Of a DNA stretch of 42,973 nucleotides, positions 34,057-41,790 are shown in pieces. The notes beneath the pieces were generated by a model that was not told the origin of the DNA, made no database searches, and worked only from the letters and a program-made list of their open reading frames with translations. Every line of letters starts with the position of its first letter. Position 1 is the stretch's first letter. Position numbers and translations under genes: made by a program. Source of the DNA: Clostridiales bacterium (GTDB lineage: Bacteria; Bacillota; Clostridia; Saccharofermentanales; Saccharofermentanaceae); assembly GCA_017509205.1 (NCBI GenBank), contig JAFWQF010000117.1, positions 1-42,973 on the forward strand, written 5' to 3'.

Positions 34057-35237
34057 ATGTCCAGTGAAATGGCACTTAAGTACGGCTGCAACCCCAATCA
34101 GAAGCCTTCGCGCGTCTTTATGGAGAACGGTTCTGATCTTCCGATCGAAGTTCTGAACGGCAAGCCCGGTTACATCAATCTGCTCGATGCGTTCAACGCA
34201 TGGCAGCTCGTAAAGGAACTCAAAGAGGCAACGGGAATGGCTTCCGCAGCTTCTTTCAAGCACGTTTCTCCCGCAGGTGCCGCAGTAGGCAGACCTCTCA
34301 CTGATACAGAAGCAAAGATCTATTTTGTGGATGATCTTGGTGAGCTTTCACCGATCGCATGCGCATATGCAAGAGCAAGAGGCGCAGACAGAATGTCTTC
34401 TTACGGCGACTTCGCTGCTCTTTCTGACACATGCGATGCCATCACCGCAAACATGCTCAAGCGTGAGGTTAGCGACGGCGTCATCGCTCCCGATACACAC
34501 CTGAGGCTCTCGAGATCCTCAAGACAAAGCGTAAGGGAACATACAATGTCATCAAGATCGATCCTTCATATAAGCCCGATCCGATCGAGCGCAAGCAGGT
34601 ATTCGGCGTAACTTTCGAGCAGGGAAGAAACGAGCTCGATATCAATAAGGCTCTTCTCGAAAATATCGTTACCGTAAACAAGGACATTCCCGATGACAAG
34701 AAGGAAGACCTCATCATCTCTCTCATCGCTCTCAAGTACACACAGAGCAACTCCGTCTGCTACGTTAAGAACGGACAGTGCATCGGTATCGGTGCTGGCC
34801 AGCAGTCAAGAATCCACTGCACAAGGCTTGCAGGAAACAAGGCTGATATCTGGTGGCTCAGACAGCATCCGAAGGTCATGGGACTTCAGTTCGTTGACGG
34901 CATCGGACGTCCTGACCGCGACAATACCATCGACGTTTACATCTCCGAAGAGCATGATGACGTTCTCAGAGACGGCGCTTGGCAGAGAGTCTTCAAGGTT
35001 AAGCCTGAAGTCCTGACAATGGAAGAGAAGAAGGAGTGGCTCGCAAAGAACACTGATGTATGCATCGGTTCTGACGCTTTCTTCCCGTTCGGCGACAACA
35101 TTGAGCGTGCTCACAAGAGCGGCGTTAAGTACATTGCAGAACCCGGCGGATCCATCCGTGACGACAACGTCATCGAGACATGCGACAAGTACGGCATGGC
35201 AATGGCGTTTACGGGAATCAGGTTATTCCATCACTAA
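34057..35237 (+). pseudogene. purH: AICAR formyltransferase (PurH C-terminal type), frameshifted
   Basis: The gene encodes a stand-alone phosphoribosylaminoimidazolecarboxamide formyltransferase of about 393 residues, without the cyclohydrolase domain. It begins [18 protein letters not shown] and includes the catalytic K-H pair in SFKHVSPAG. Reading is in frame to VIAPD near 34494. There one base is missing: the next frame continues at once with [10 protein letters not shown] and runs without a stop through GAGQQSRIHCTRLAGNKADIWWLRQHP to AFTGIRLFHH at 35237. Restoring one base gives the full normal length with conserved sequence on both sides. As written, the product ends after 184 residues with an unrelated tail. 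It may be a sequencing error, as the gene is otherwise undamaged. Confidence 0.9.
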
Positions 35238-35241
35238 GTTC

Positions 35242-35316
35242 GCAATATATTTGTTATGCTCGCTAGGTCCTCCGCGCTTCGCTTGTGCGGAATCGCTCGC
35301 ACAGCAAATATATTGC
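35242..35316. repeat. Inverted-repeat element after the purine cluster
   Basis: GCAATATATTTG (35242-35253) and its exact reverse complement CAAATATATTGC (35305-35316) enclose 51 bases. Inside is a second palindromic unit with GTGCG...CGCAC (35285-35302). It starts 5 bases after the AICAR formyltransferase stop. It could be a small mobile (MITE-like) or REP-like element, or an mRNA 3' structure. Confidence 0.6.
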
Positions 35317-35361
35317 TCTGAAATGCGGAAGCGTTCGCAAAAAAGATGTAGCTCTTAGCTG

Positions 35362-35384
35362 CGCTTGTGCGGAATCGCTTGCAC
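35362..35384. repeat. Second copy of the palindromic unit
   Basis: This 23-base unit matches 35280-35302 at 22 positions, the difference being a C/T in the right arm. A shorter relative (TGCGGAAGCGTTCGCA) lies at 35324-35339. The A+T-rich arms of the first element are not repeated here. The rest of 35238-35423 holds no gene. Confidence 0.6.
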
Positions 35385-35423
35385 GAAAACTGCAACTCTC
35401 CGTAAGATTAAAGCGGAGTTATT

Positions 35424-35463
35424 GAGTGAGTGAAGCTTTTGGCTTCGCTCACTCTTTTTATTT
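35424..35463 (+). terminator. Strong terminator of the purine cluster
   Basis: A 13-bp stem (GAGTGAGTGAAGC at 35424-35436 with GCTTCGCTCACTC at 35442-35454, one G-U pair) closes a TTTTG loop and is followed by TTTTTATTT. Confidence 0.92.
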
Positions 35464-35527
35464 CACATCTGAGGGCAGTCATTGTAAACTGATAGTATCT
35501 TTGAAAATTGATCAGGGGGAAAAGAAG

Positions 35528-36076
35528 ATGGCTGAAAATGAAGAGATCAAGGCTCTGGAAGAAAAGACTGAAGCTACAGAACAGGTCGTAGAGACAAAGC
35601 CCGCTGAAGCTGTTGAAGCAAAACCTGCCGAAGCAAAACCTGCCAAGAAATCGAAAGGTGATCTTTCGGAAATGAGCGAGCGTGAACTCCTGATCGAACT
35701 TCTAAGGGAGCAGAAGAAGGCCAGCAGGCGCTCTGCGATCACTGCGGCATCCATGGTTGCCATTTGTCTCATCATAGGTGCGGCTGTTCTGATAATCGTT
35801 CCGAGAGTCAATGCCACACTTAACAATGCATATCAGGCCATCGACACGATCGAGACCGTCGTTGCAAATGCCGATAAGGCGATCGGATCGGTGGAGAAGT
35901 CCCTGGACGGCATCGACAAGATGGTAAAGAACGTGGATAAGGTCGTTGTCGATAATACGGATTCCGTAAGCAAGACAGTCGACAGGATGAGTTCCATCGA
36001 TATAACATCTCTTAACAAATCTATAAAGGATCTCAGCGACATAATCGAGCCGCTGGCTAAATTCTTCAGACGCTGA
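35528..36076 (+). CDS. Small single-span membrane protein with coiled coil
   Basis: The 182-residue protein is not recognised. It has a cytoplasmic-looking N-terminal region rich in Glu, Lys, Ala and Pro with repeats of KPAEA (residues 20-45), then a charged helix. One membrane helix follows (about 78-98, ending VLIIVPRV). The C-terminal amphipathic region has spaced repeats such as AIDTIETVV, AIGSVEKSLDGIDKMV and DIIEPLAKFF, predicted to coil. A GGGGGA site supports the ATG at 35528; an upstream in-frame GTG lies inside the terminator and is rejected. It might be a methyl-accepting-like or DUF948-like structural protein. Function unknown. Confidence 0.65.
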   Translation: MAENEEIKALEEKTEATEQVVETKPAEAVEAKPAEAKPAKKSKGDLSEMSERELLIELLREQKKASRRSAITAASMVAICLIIGAAVLIIVPRVNATLNNAYQAIDTIETVVANADKAIGSVEKSLDGIDKMVKNVDKVVVDNTDSVSKTVDRMSSIDITSLNKSIKDLSDIIEPLAKFFRR

Positions 36077-36085
36077 TAAAACAGA

Positions 36086-37810
36086 TCACTTCTGATACGG
36101 AGGAGCAGGCTGGGACTTGCCGGAATCTACGCGGAAGCGCTTAACGTAGTATGCGCGGTCGCCGACTTCGGCTACCCAGTATGCGTATTTATTGGCAACG
36201 CCGGTATTGTATCCGGAGTGCCACATATAAGGACCGGATTTCATGTCGGCTTCTTTTTTGCCCTTGTTCTTTCCCTTGTAATACTTGTATTCCTTAGCAG
36301 AGCCTTCCTGGAGACCGGAGTAGATGCCGCAGTGGATGGGCTTTTTCTTCTTGTTATAGAAGATGAGGATGTCACCTGGTTTGCAGTATGTTGTGATCCA
36401 GACATTGAAATCGTCTTCGGATATTCTTCTTTCTTTTCTGTTCCACAGCTTTTTGACCAGCGGTTTGAGCTTTGTCTGGGCAACGGGACGGCATATGACT
36501 GTCCTGCCGGCAGCATCGGTGTAGGTGAAATTGCTTGAAAGCAGTGTATCAAGCGCACTTAAGCCGATCCATTCGTTGAGTCTTGCGTATTTGTTCTTCT
36601 TGCTGGCTTTTCCGAGATCGGTACCGAGAGCATCGACTAAGACCTGTGCGACCAGAGCGTCACATCTCATGTCTTTGTATTCAGTGGCGTTGTAGTGTCT
36701 GCATCGCTTCAGGACATAAGATGCAAAGGTGCTTCTGCCGGGAGTTCCTATACGCCAGTCGCTGACGCCGGAGTCATAGTTTGCCGAGACAAATTCATAT
36801 CCGATGGTGCTCTTGATATTGCCGACTTTTCCAGGGGGATTGCCGTTCTTGCTCACGAGGGTGATCTGGATCGCCTCAATGTGTCTTCCGATGGCTCTTG
36901 CGCCTGACGGGTCACCGTTTTTTGCCCAGGCAAACCAGCCTAATCCGTTTAAGTATGTCCGGTAATAGATGTCGTAATGATCTGCAACCTCGCCGGTGAG
37001 CTGGATCTCAATGCCTTCGAGTTTTTTATTGGTATGTCCGCTGAACTGGCCGTCGGACACCCAGTTCTGCCAGCCGTTGGATCCGCTGATGAGCGTTCTG
37101 TATCTGATGCTGCCCTGATAGCCAGTTCCGGTGAGGGAAAGCTCGATTCCTTCAAGGCGCTTGCCTTTTCCTGCCAGTCCTGAAATGGCACCTGATTCCT
37201 TCCAGCGCCTTTCCCAGCCGTATTTTTCCATGTAGGATCTGTATGAGATCGCGCTGAAACCGAGATTGCGGTCTCTCTTAACGAGCATTATCTTTAATTC
37301 TTCGATCCTTCTGCCTTCAAAATGGCTTCCGGCAACGGCGCCGTCGCTGACCCAGCCCTGAAGGCCCTTATGGAGATCGGTATATGCTGAATACCAGATG
37401 CTGTAATTCTCAGCGAGGGTGCCTGTAAGTTTCATCTGGACGCCGGTGATTATCTCCGGCATGGTCGTCATTCCGGTAATGTGGCCGCTTTCTGTCCATT
37501 CCTGCCAGCCCTTTTTGCTGACGAACACACGGTACTGGAGGGAACCGGTGACGCTTGTGTCGAGCATCTTGAGGGAAACGTTCAGCGTCTGGATGCCGCG
37601 CTTGCCGTCAGCTTCACCGATCTTGAGAATACCGTTCTCAAAAGTGCCTACGGAAAAATTGCCGCCTCTTAAGAACGTGGTGCCTGATAAAGAGTAGGGA
37701 TAGGAGCCGTCAGCAAATGATACGGAGGGTACGCATACAAGCAGGGCACTGACGGTGAAAAGCAGTGCAAATAATAAGGCTGATGCTTTTTTCAAAAAAG
37801 CCCTGATCAA
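36086..37810 (-). CDS. Secreted ChW-repeat protein with NlpC/P60-like C-terminal domain
   Basis: The 574-residue protein has a signal peptide (residues 1-33, cleavage near SFA-DG). Five Clostridial hydrophobic-with-conserved-W (ChW) repeats follow at about 87-130, 135-178, 186-227, 233-272 and 279-318, with cores such as YRVFVSKKGWQEWTESG and WVSDGAVAG. These are cell-surface binding repeats. The C-terminal part (340-574) has C383 in MRCDALVAQ, KPGDILIFY then H493 in PIHCGIYSG, and MWHSG (H531). This is the layout of an NlpC/P60-type cysteine peptidase that could cut peptidoglycan stems. The start is TTG at 37810, supported by AGGAG six bases before it. Its substrate and active status are inferred. 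Confidence 0.75.
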   Translation of the reverse strand: MIRAFLKKASALLFALLFTVSALLVCVPSVSFADGSYPYSLSGTTFLRGGNFSVGTFENGILKIGEADGKRGIQTLNVSLKMLDTSVTGSLQYRVFVSKKGWQEWTESGHITGMTTMPEIITGVQMKLTGTLAENYSIWYSAYTDLHKGLQGWVSDGAVAGSHFEGRRIEELKIMLVKRDRNLGFSAISYRSYMEKYGWERRWKESGAISGLAGKGKRLEGIELSLTGTGYQGSIRYRTLISGSNGWQNWVSDGQFSGHTNKKLEGIEIQLTGEVADHYDIYYRTYLNGLGWFAWAKNGDPSGARAIGRHIEAIQITLVSKNGNPPGKVGNIKSTIGYEFVSANYDSGVSDWRIGTPGRSTFASYVLKRCRHYNATEYKDMRCDALVAQVLVDALGTDLGKASKKNKYARLNEWIGLSALDTLLSSNFTYTDAAGRTVICRPVAQTKLKPLVKKLWNRKERRISEDDFNVWITTYCKPGDILIFYNKKKKPIHCGIYSGLQEGSAKEYKYYKGKNKGKKEADMKSGPYMWHSGYNTGVANKYAYWVAEVGDRAYYVKRFRVDSGKSQPAPPYQK

Positions 37811-37823
37811 GAATTGCTCCTAT

Positions 37824-37854
37824 AAAAGCGCCCCGGAGTCCTAGAATCCGGGGC
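37824..37854 (-). terminator. Terminator after tRNA-Thr
   Basis: On the minus strand GCCCCGGA and TCCGGGGC form an 8-bp G+C-rich stem around 9 bases, then GCTTTTAT. It lies just after the tRNA and before the ChW gene ribosome binding site. Read-through could still reach the ChW gene. Confidence 0.75.
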
Positions 37855-37861
37855 TAGTTCT

Positions 37862-37936
37862 TGGAGCCAATGGTGGGAATCGAACCCACGACCTATTCAT
37901 TACGAGTGAATTGCTCTACCCCTGAGCCACATTGGC
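37862..37936 (-). tRNA. tRNA-Thr (CGT anticodon)
   Basis: The minus strand folds into a full cloverleaf. The 7-bp acceptor stem GCCAATG/CATTGGC is followed by an encoded TCCA end. The D arm contains AGGGGTAGA, the anticodon arm ATTCA-CTCGTAA-TGAAT has anticodon CGT (reads ACG), and the T arm is GTGGG-TTCGATT-CCCAC. It is transcribed alone from a consensus promoter and ends at a hairpin terminator. Confidence 0.95.
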
Positions 37937-37946
37937 GTACTAATGA

Positions 37947-37975
37947 AATATACTTGTTTACCTTATTTCTGTCAA
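37947..37975 (-). promoter_or_regulatory. Promoter for tRNA-Thr
   Basis: On the minus strand TTGACA (37970-37975), a 17-base spacer and TATATT (37947-37952) stand 10 bases before the tRNA 5' end. This is the strongest -35 in the window, as expected for a stable RNA gene. Confidence 0.85.
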
Positions 37976-38010
37976 GCAAATCGTTTTATTATTATTTTTA
38001 TTAATTGAGT

Positions 38011-38016
38011 TATAAT
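38011..38016 (+). promoter_or_regulatory. -10 element for the solute-binding lipoprotein gene
   Basis: TATAAT stands 26 bases before the GTG start, in an A+T-rich stretch. The corresponding -35 region (ATTATT) is poor. It diverges from the tRNA promoter. Confidence 0.45.
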
Positions 38017-38042
38017 GAATCTGTAATCGGAGGTAACCGGAA

Positions 38043-39422
38043 GTGAATTTGAAAAAGATCTGCGCGACGTCTTTAGCTTTGTGTATGACATTGCTTCTCG
38101 GCGCATGCCGCAGAGAATCGGAGACTTTTCCGTCGCTGAACGAAGAGCCTTCCGCCACCAAACAGACCGTGACGGAGACCTCCGCAGAGAATAAGAACAG
38201 TTCAGAAGGCATTAGGACGCTCAAAGTCGCGCTCCCGTATTCTGATCAGACCATCAGATGCCTTGCCGCAATGTTTTATTCCAAGAACAACGGTACATGG
38301 GACAGTTCCGTCTCGGGCCTCGATGTCAACATCGATTCGCTTACCGCGACTGCAACCAATTATGTTATCCGCAATACCGGCGTCACCAGTGACGGCGCAA
38401 GCCTTGAAAACCTGCAGGGATGGAGAGAATCGGGCGAAGAACCGGATCTTTATCTTGCAGCCGATTCCAAATCCGCAGCCGATGCGGGTCTGGCAGCCGA
38501 TATCAGCGTATATGCTTCCCGCACCGGGTATATTGACGGATCGAAGATATATGCGGCTTCAATGTCGAGCCTGCTGGACGGGGGAAAGCTCTACGGCCTT
38601 CCGCATTACTGCTCGGCAACGATAATCTTCGGAAACAAGGACCTGGTCCCCAAGAGCGGACGTCTGCAGACAAAATGCACCTCAGAGGACCTTACTAAGT
38701 ATCTTGAGCAGATCCACGGTACGATCAAGTGCATACCGCTTGCTTCGGGATATGAGCTCATGCCTTATCTCGGTTCATGTTTTTCAGGCGACAAGCCGGT
38801 TTCCTACATGATGCAGAACGAATACAGGGCTGATAAGGAATCCGCTGAGAACGTCATCAATGCAGCTGCCGGTTATATCAGGAAGATGTATGATTCCAAG
38901 TATTCCGCCAATGCGGATAAGGACGGGGCAGACCCCGTGTACGCGAGAAATGCGGCTCTCTGGATCGATTCTTCTGCGAGCTGCAGGACATGGGAAGAGT
39001 ACTATCCCGGAAAGCTCTACTATATCCATCTGCCGTGCAGCAACACCTCAAACCCCGGTGTGCCTTATTTAAGACCTTATACGCTTTGTGTTTCTCAAAA
39101 GTGCGAAGACATGCAGTTTGCTGTTGATTTTGCATCTTTCATTTCCTACGACGAGGATGCCCAGCTCCTGCTTTACAGACTCGAGAACCTTGAAGGCCTG
39201 CTGCCTCTCGTGCGTTCCGGCAAGGTTTGGAATATGGCCGGAAACGAGGGAGGTTTCGGCGTCATGGTAACGGATTTCCGTCAGATGATGGATAATGCCG
39301 TTTACTGCCCGGGAAGCTTTGACAACAGGATATACAGAAAGACTAATGAATACACGATCCTTTACTTCGGTGTAAGCAACGAAAAGTTTAACGCGGAGGC
39401 ATGCTATGGGGTCTATGATTGA
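38043..39422 (+). CDS. Extracellular solute-binding lipoprotein
   Basis: The 459-residue protein starts with a lipoprotein signal (LLLGAC, C22) and a Ser/Thr/Glu linker. A two-lobed binding-protein-like region follows, with IRTLKVALPYS, PDLYLAAD, DGGKLYGLPHY and a C-terminal aromatic-rich part. It resembles family 1 solute-binding proteins of ABC sugar importers, but no permease or ATPase gene is adjacent, so it could be an orphan binding or sensing protein. The GTG start has GGAGG ten bases before it. Its end overlaps the next gene by 17 bases, pointing to coupled translation. Confidence 0.7.
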   Translation: MNLKKICATSLALCMTLLLGACRRESETFPSLNEEPSATKQTVTETSAENKNSSEGIRTLKVALPYSDQTIRCLAAMFYSKNNGTWDSSVSGLDVNIDSLTATATNYVIRNTGVTSDGASLENLQGWRESGEEPDLYLAADSKSAADAGLAADISVYASRTGYIDGSKIYAASMSSLLDGGKLYGLPHYCSATIIFGNKDLVPKSGRLQTKCTSEDLTKYLEQIHGTIKCIPLASGYELMPYLGSCFSGDKPVSYMMQNEYRADKESAENVINAAAGYIRKMYDSKYSANADKDGADPVYARNAALWIDSSASCRTWEEYYPGKLYYIHLPCSNTSNPGVPYLRPYTLCVSQKCEDMQFAVDFASFISYDEDAQLLLYRLENLEGLLPLVRSGKVWNMAGNEGGFGVMVTDFRQMMDNAVYCPGSFDNRIYRKTNEYTILYFGVSNEKFNAEACYGVYD

Positions 39423-40488
39423 GCTTCGCAGTATCCATATCAGAGACAGCGCGGTACTGCGTTCACGCGGTCTTATGGAGGGTACTCTGTCGCTCATTGA
39501 AGATGACATCAGATCTTTTGGAAAGGGCAGTTCGGGCGAGGCTTTGATAGCTCTCAAGAATGACGAGATCTATGCCATGATCAAGCTCTTCAGGCCCGAC
39601 AGAAGGAAGTGCAGGGCGCACCTGGAATTCGTTTTCACGAAAGATGCCAATGCAGATACGCAGAGTGCCGTCGTGGACAGGCTTCTCGATTACTGTTTCA
39701 TGGAAGAGTTCTATCACAAGGTCACTGTGATAGTCGATCACGGAAATGAGGGCCTTGAAAGGATAATAACCGGTGCTGGGTTCGTACAGGAGGCCGTTTT
39801 AAGGGACGAGGTGAGAAGGAACACCGGATTCTGCGATTCAGGTCTTTTCTCGATGCTTTCATATGAATATCCGGCCTATAACGTCTGTTTCGTGCCTTTT
39901 GAGCGCGGCGTTGCCATGATCGGAGGCGGAAAGGATTTTATCGACAGGGTAAAGCTTTTCCATTACGGCCAGAAGATCGAAAATGACAGGTTTGCGGAGA
40001 ACGTCGCAGGGGGCCTGGGGCTCCTTGAGGAATCAGGCGGACTTGCCAGAGATGACGGCAGATATGCCATAGATGCGGAGCAGATGGAGTATCTCCCTGA
40101 AGAAGTCGGCAGGGCAACTCTGCAGCTCGCGGAATACTTTTCGAGCAGCAGGTCCGGTTTTGACGTCAAGATAAAGTTCAATCAGGGCACGGATTTCCAG
40201 AGAGAAGTCTGGCAGGCCCTTTGCAGCATACCGTTCGGGGCAACGAGGAGCTATGAGGAAATAGCTTTGAAGCTTACCGGCGGAGACAAGACAAAAGCAA
40301 GAAAGATAACGAGAGCGGTAGGTGCCGCATGCGGAGACAATCCGATAGCCGTGATAGTCCCGTGCCACCGCGTAATCGGTAAGGACGGAAGCATCGTGGG
40401 CTATTCCGCAGGCATCGACATCAAGGACTACCTGCTGCTCCATGAGAGCTTCACGGCAGTGACACCCCTCGGTTTCAAGGAGGCATGA
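39406..40488 (+). CDS. GNAT acetyltransferase-like / methylated-DNA-cysteine methyltransferase fusion
   Basis: The 360-residue protein joins two parts. Residues 1-165 look like a GNAT N-acetyltransferase: a beta-strand LEFVFTKDA, the helix VVDRLLDYCFMEEF, then KVTVIVDHGNEGLERIITGAGFVQEAVLRDEV. Residues about 240-350 are an MGMT/Ogt domain, with FQREVWQALCSIPFGATRSYEEIA and the active-site VPCHRVIG (C320), which takes alkyl groups from O6-alkylguanine. The middle region may be an MGMT N-terminal domain. The ATG at 39406 has GGAGG six bases before it. The acceptor of the GNAT part, and whether it is active, are unknown. Confidence 0.8.
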   Translation: MGSMIELRSIHIRDSAVLRSRGLMEGTLSLIEDDIRSFGKGSSGEALIALKNDEIYAMIKLFRPDRRKCRAHLEFVFTKDANADTQSAVVDRLLDYCFMEEFYHKVTVIVDHGNEGLERIITGAGFVQEAVLRDEVRRNTGFCDSGLFSMLSYEYPAYNVCFVPFERGVAMIGGGKDFIDRVKLFHYGQKIENDRFAENVAGGLGLLEESGGLARDDGRYAIDAEQMEYLPEEVGRATLQLAEYFSSSRSGFDVKIKFNQGTDFQREVWQALCSIPFGATRSYEEIALKLTGGDKTKARKITRAVGAACGDNPIAVIVPCHRVIGKDGSIVGYSAGIDIKDYLLLHESFTAVTPLGFKEA

Positions 40489-40491
40489 CAA

Positions 40492-41109
40492 ATGGCAAAA
40501 CATGACAAGAGTCAGGTCGGGATCTCAACGATACTCAATCCCGTACCGGTAGTAATGGTTTCATGCGCTGGAAAAGACATTTCAGATGACGCGCAGAGGC
40601 CCAACATAATGACGGTTGCATGGGCAGGCACTGTTAATTCCGAACCTCCAATGGTATCGGTCAGCATCCGCAAGTCCAGGCATTCTCATAAGCTGATCTC
40701 TGAGACAGGAGAGTTCGTAGTAAACCTCGTTTCCAAGTCTTTGTGCAAGCCCTGTGATTACTGCGGCGTACGTTCCGGAGCTGACGAAGACAAGTTCGCA
40801 AAATGCGGCCTCACTCCCGTTAAGGCGGAAGGACTTGAATACGCTTATGCGATCAAGGAAGCCCCCGTATCTATTTCCTGCAAGGTTAAGAGCGTTACCG
40901 AACTTGGATCACACGACATGTTCATCGGCGAGATAGTGGCTGTCACTGCTGATTCCTATCTTACTGATGACAAGGGAAGGCTCTGCCTCGACAACGCAAG
41001 ACTCGTTGCCTATAACCACGGCGAATACTTCCTCCTGGGCGAAAAACTCGGATTCTTCGGCTATTCCGTGGCTTCTGAAGAAGTACTGAAGAAAAGGATG
41101 GGCAAATAA
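40492..41109 (+). CDS. Flavin reductase-like protein (FMN-binding split barrel)
   Basis: The 205-residue protein has the flavin reductase-like/flavoredoxin pattern: NPVPVVMVSC at the start, NIMTVAWAGTVNSEPPMVSVSIRKSRHSHKLI (FMN phosphate-binding), ETGEFVVNLV and SHDMFIGEIVAV. Relatives bind FMN and act as electron carriers or flavin reductases in anaerobes. Cytoplasmic. It starts 3 bases after the preceding stop and its own stop overlaps the next ATG by one base, so it sits in a tightly packed operon. Confidence 0.88.
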   Translation: MAKHDKSQVGISTILNPVPVVMVSCAGKDISDDAQRPNIMTVAWAGTVNSEPPMVSVSIRKSRHSHKLISETGEFVVNLVSKSLCKPCDYCGVRSGADEDKFAKCGLTPVKAEGLEYAYAIKEAPVSISCKVKSVTELGSHDMFIGEIVAVTADSYLTDDKGRLCLDNARLVAYNHGEYFLLGEKLGFFGYSVASEEVLKKRMGK

Positions 41110-41675
41110 TGAAGTTCAAAGGCATTAGCAAGGCGTTTTCAGGAAAGTTCATTCACTTCTACAAGGCTGAATACGAGACCGCAAAGGGCAACACCAAGGT
41201 CTATGAGATGATCTCCCGTGACGGTAACATCCAGAGCCTCGAAGACGGCATAAAGAACGACAAATGTGATGCGGTGGTGCTGATAATGACATCACCTGAC
41301 AACAAGAAGATCCTCCTGAACAAGGAATTCCGCATGGCTGTGGGCGATTTTGCCTATAATTTCCCTGCAGGTCTTATCGATCCCGGTGAAGACCCGGTAG
41401 AGGCAGCAAGAAGGGAGCTTTGGGAAGAGACGGGCCTTACGCTCGAAAAGATCAATGAAGTGCTGCCTGTCAGCTTTTCCGCGATCGGGATCACCAATGA
41501 GAAGAGCTGCTGCGTCATAGGAACCGCATCGGGTGAATTCGCTCCGAGCACGTCCGATGAAGAGGAGATTGAAGCCGGCTGGTATGACAGGGAACAGGTG
41601 AAAGAGCTTCTCAAAGGCAGTTCTTTTGCATCCAGAACGCAGGCATTCTGCTGGTGGTGGGCAAAGCAGGAATAA
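41109..41675 (+). CDS. Nudix hydrolase, ADP-ribose pyrophosphatase-like
   Basis: The 188-residue protein has a complete Nudix box at residues 88-110 (G-x5-E-x7-REL-x-EE-x-GL), with PAG preceding it. Together with the sequence around NKEFRMAVGDFAYNFPAG, this is typical of ADP-ribose pyrophosphatases. It would split ADP-ribose or a related nucleoside diphosphate into AMP and the phosphate. Its ATG overlaps the flavin reductase stop. A terminator follows 35 bases after the stop. The exact substrate is not determined. Confidence 0.88.
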   Translation: MKFKGISKAFSGKFIHFYKAEYETAKGNTKVYEMISRDGNIQSLEDGIKNDKCDAVVLIMTSPDNKKILLNKEFRMAVGDFAYNFPAGLIDPGEDPVEAARRELWEETGLTLEKINEVLPVSFSAIGITNEKSCCVIGTASGEFAPSTSDEEEIEAGWYDREQVKELLKGSSFASRTQAFCWWWAKQE

Positions 41676-41709
41676 CCGCCCGTTTTTCGCAAAGAAGATT
41701 GACTAATGT

Positions 41710-41754
41710 TTGACCCGAAAAGCATTTACATTTCGGGTCAATTTATTTATTATT
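41710..41754 (+). terminator. Terminator of the Nudix operon
   Basis: TTGACCCGAAA (41710-41720) and TTTCGGGTCAA (41731-41741) form an exact 11-bp stem with a 10-base loop, then TTTATTTATTATT. The -35 of the pfp promoter lies in the loop. Confidence 0.8.
41725..41753 (+). promoter_or_regulatory. pfp: Promoter for pfp
   Basis: TTTACA (41725-41730), 17 bases, TATTAT (41748-41753): the same hexamers and spacing as the rpsO promoter. It overlaps the terminator of the preceding operon. Confidence 0.7.
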
Positions 41755-41790
41755 CTAATGTTTGAAATCTTTACCCAAAGGAGATTAATT

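Noticed and set aside
34693..35358. Separate small plus-strand frames within the AICAR formyltransferase region
   Set aside because: They are other-frame shadows; the conserved protein continues in one frame after the single-base shift.
35426..35527. Upstream GTG extension of the small membrane protein
   Set aside because: It begins inside the terminator hairpin and has no Shine-Dalgarno; the ATG at 35528 has one.
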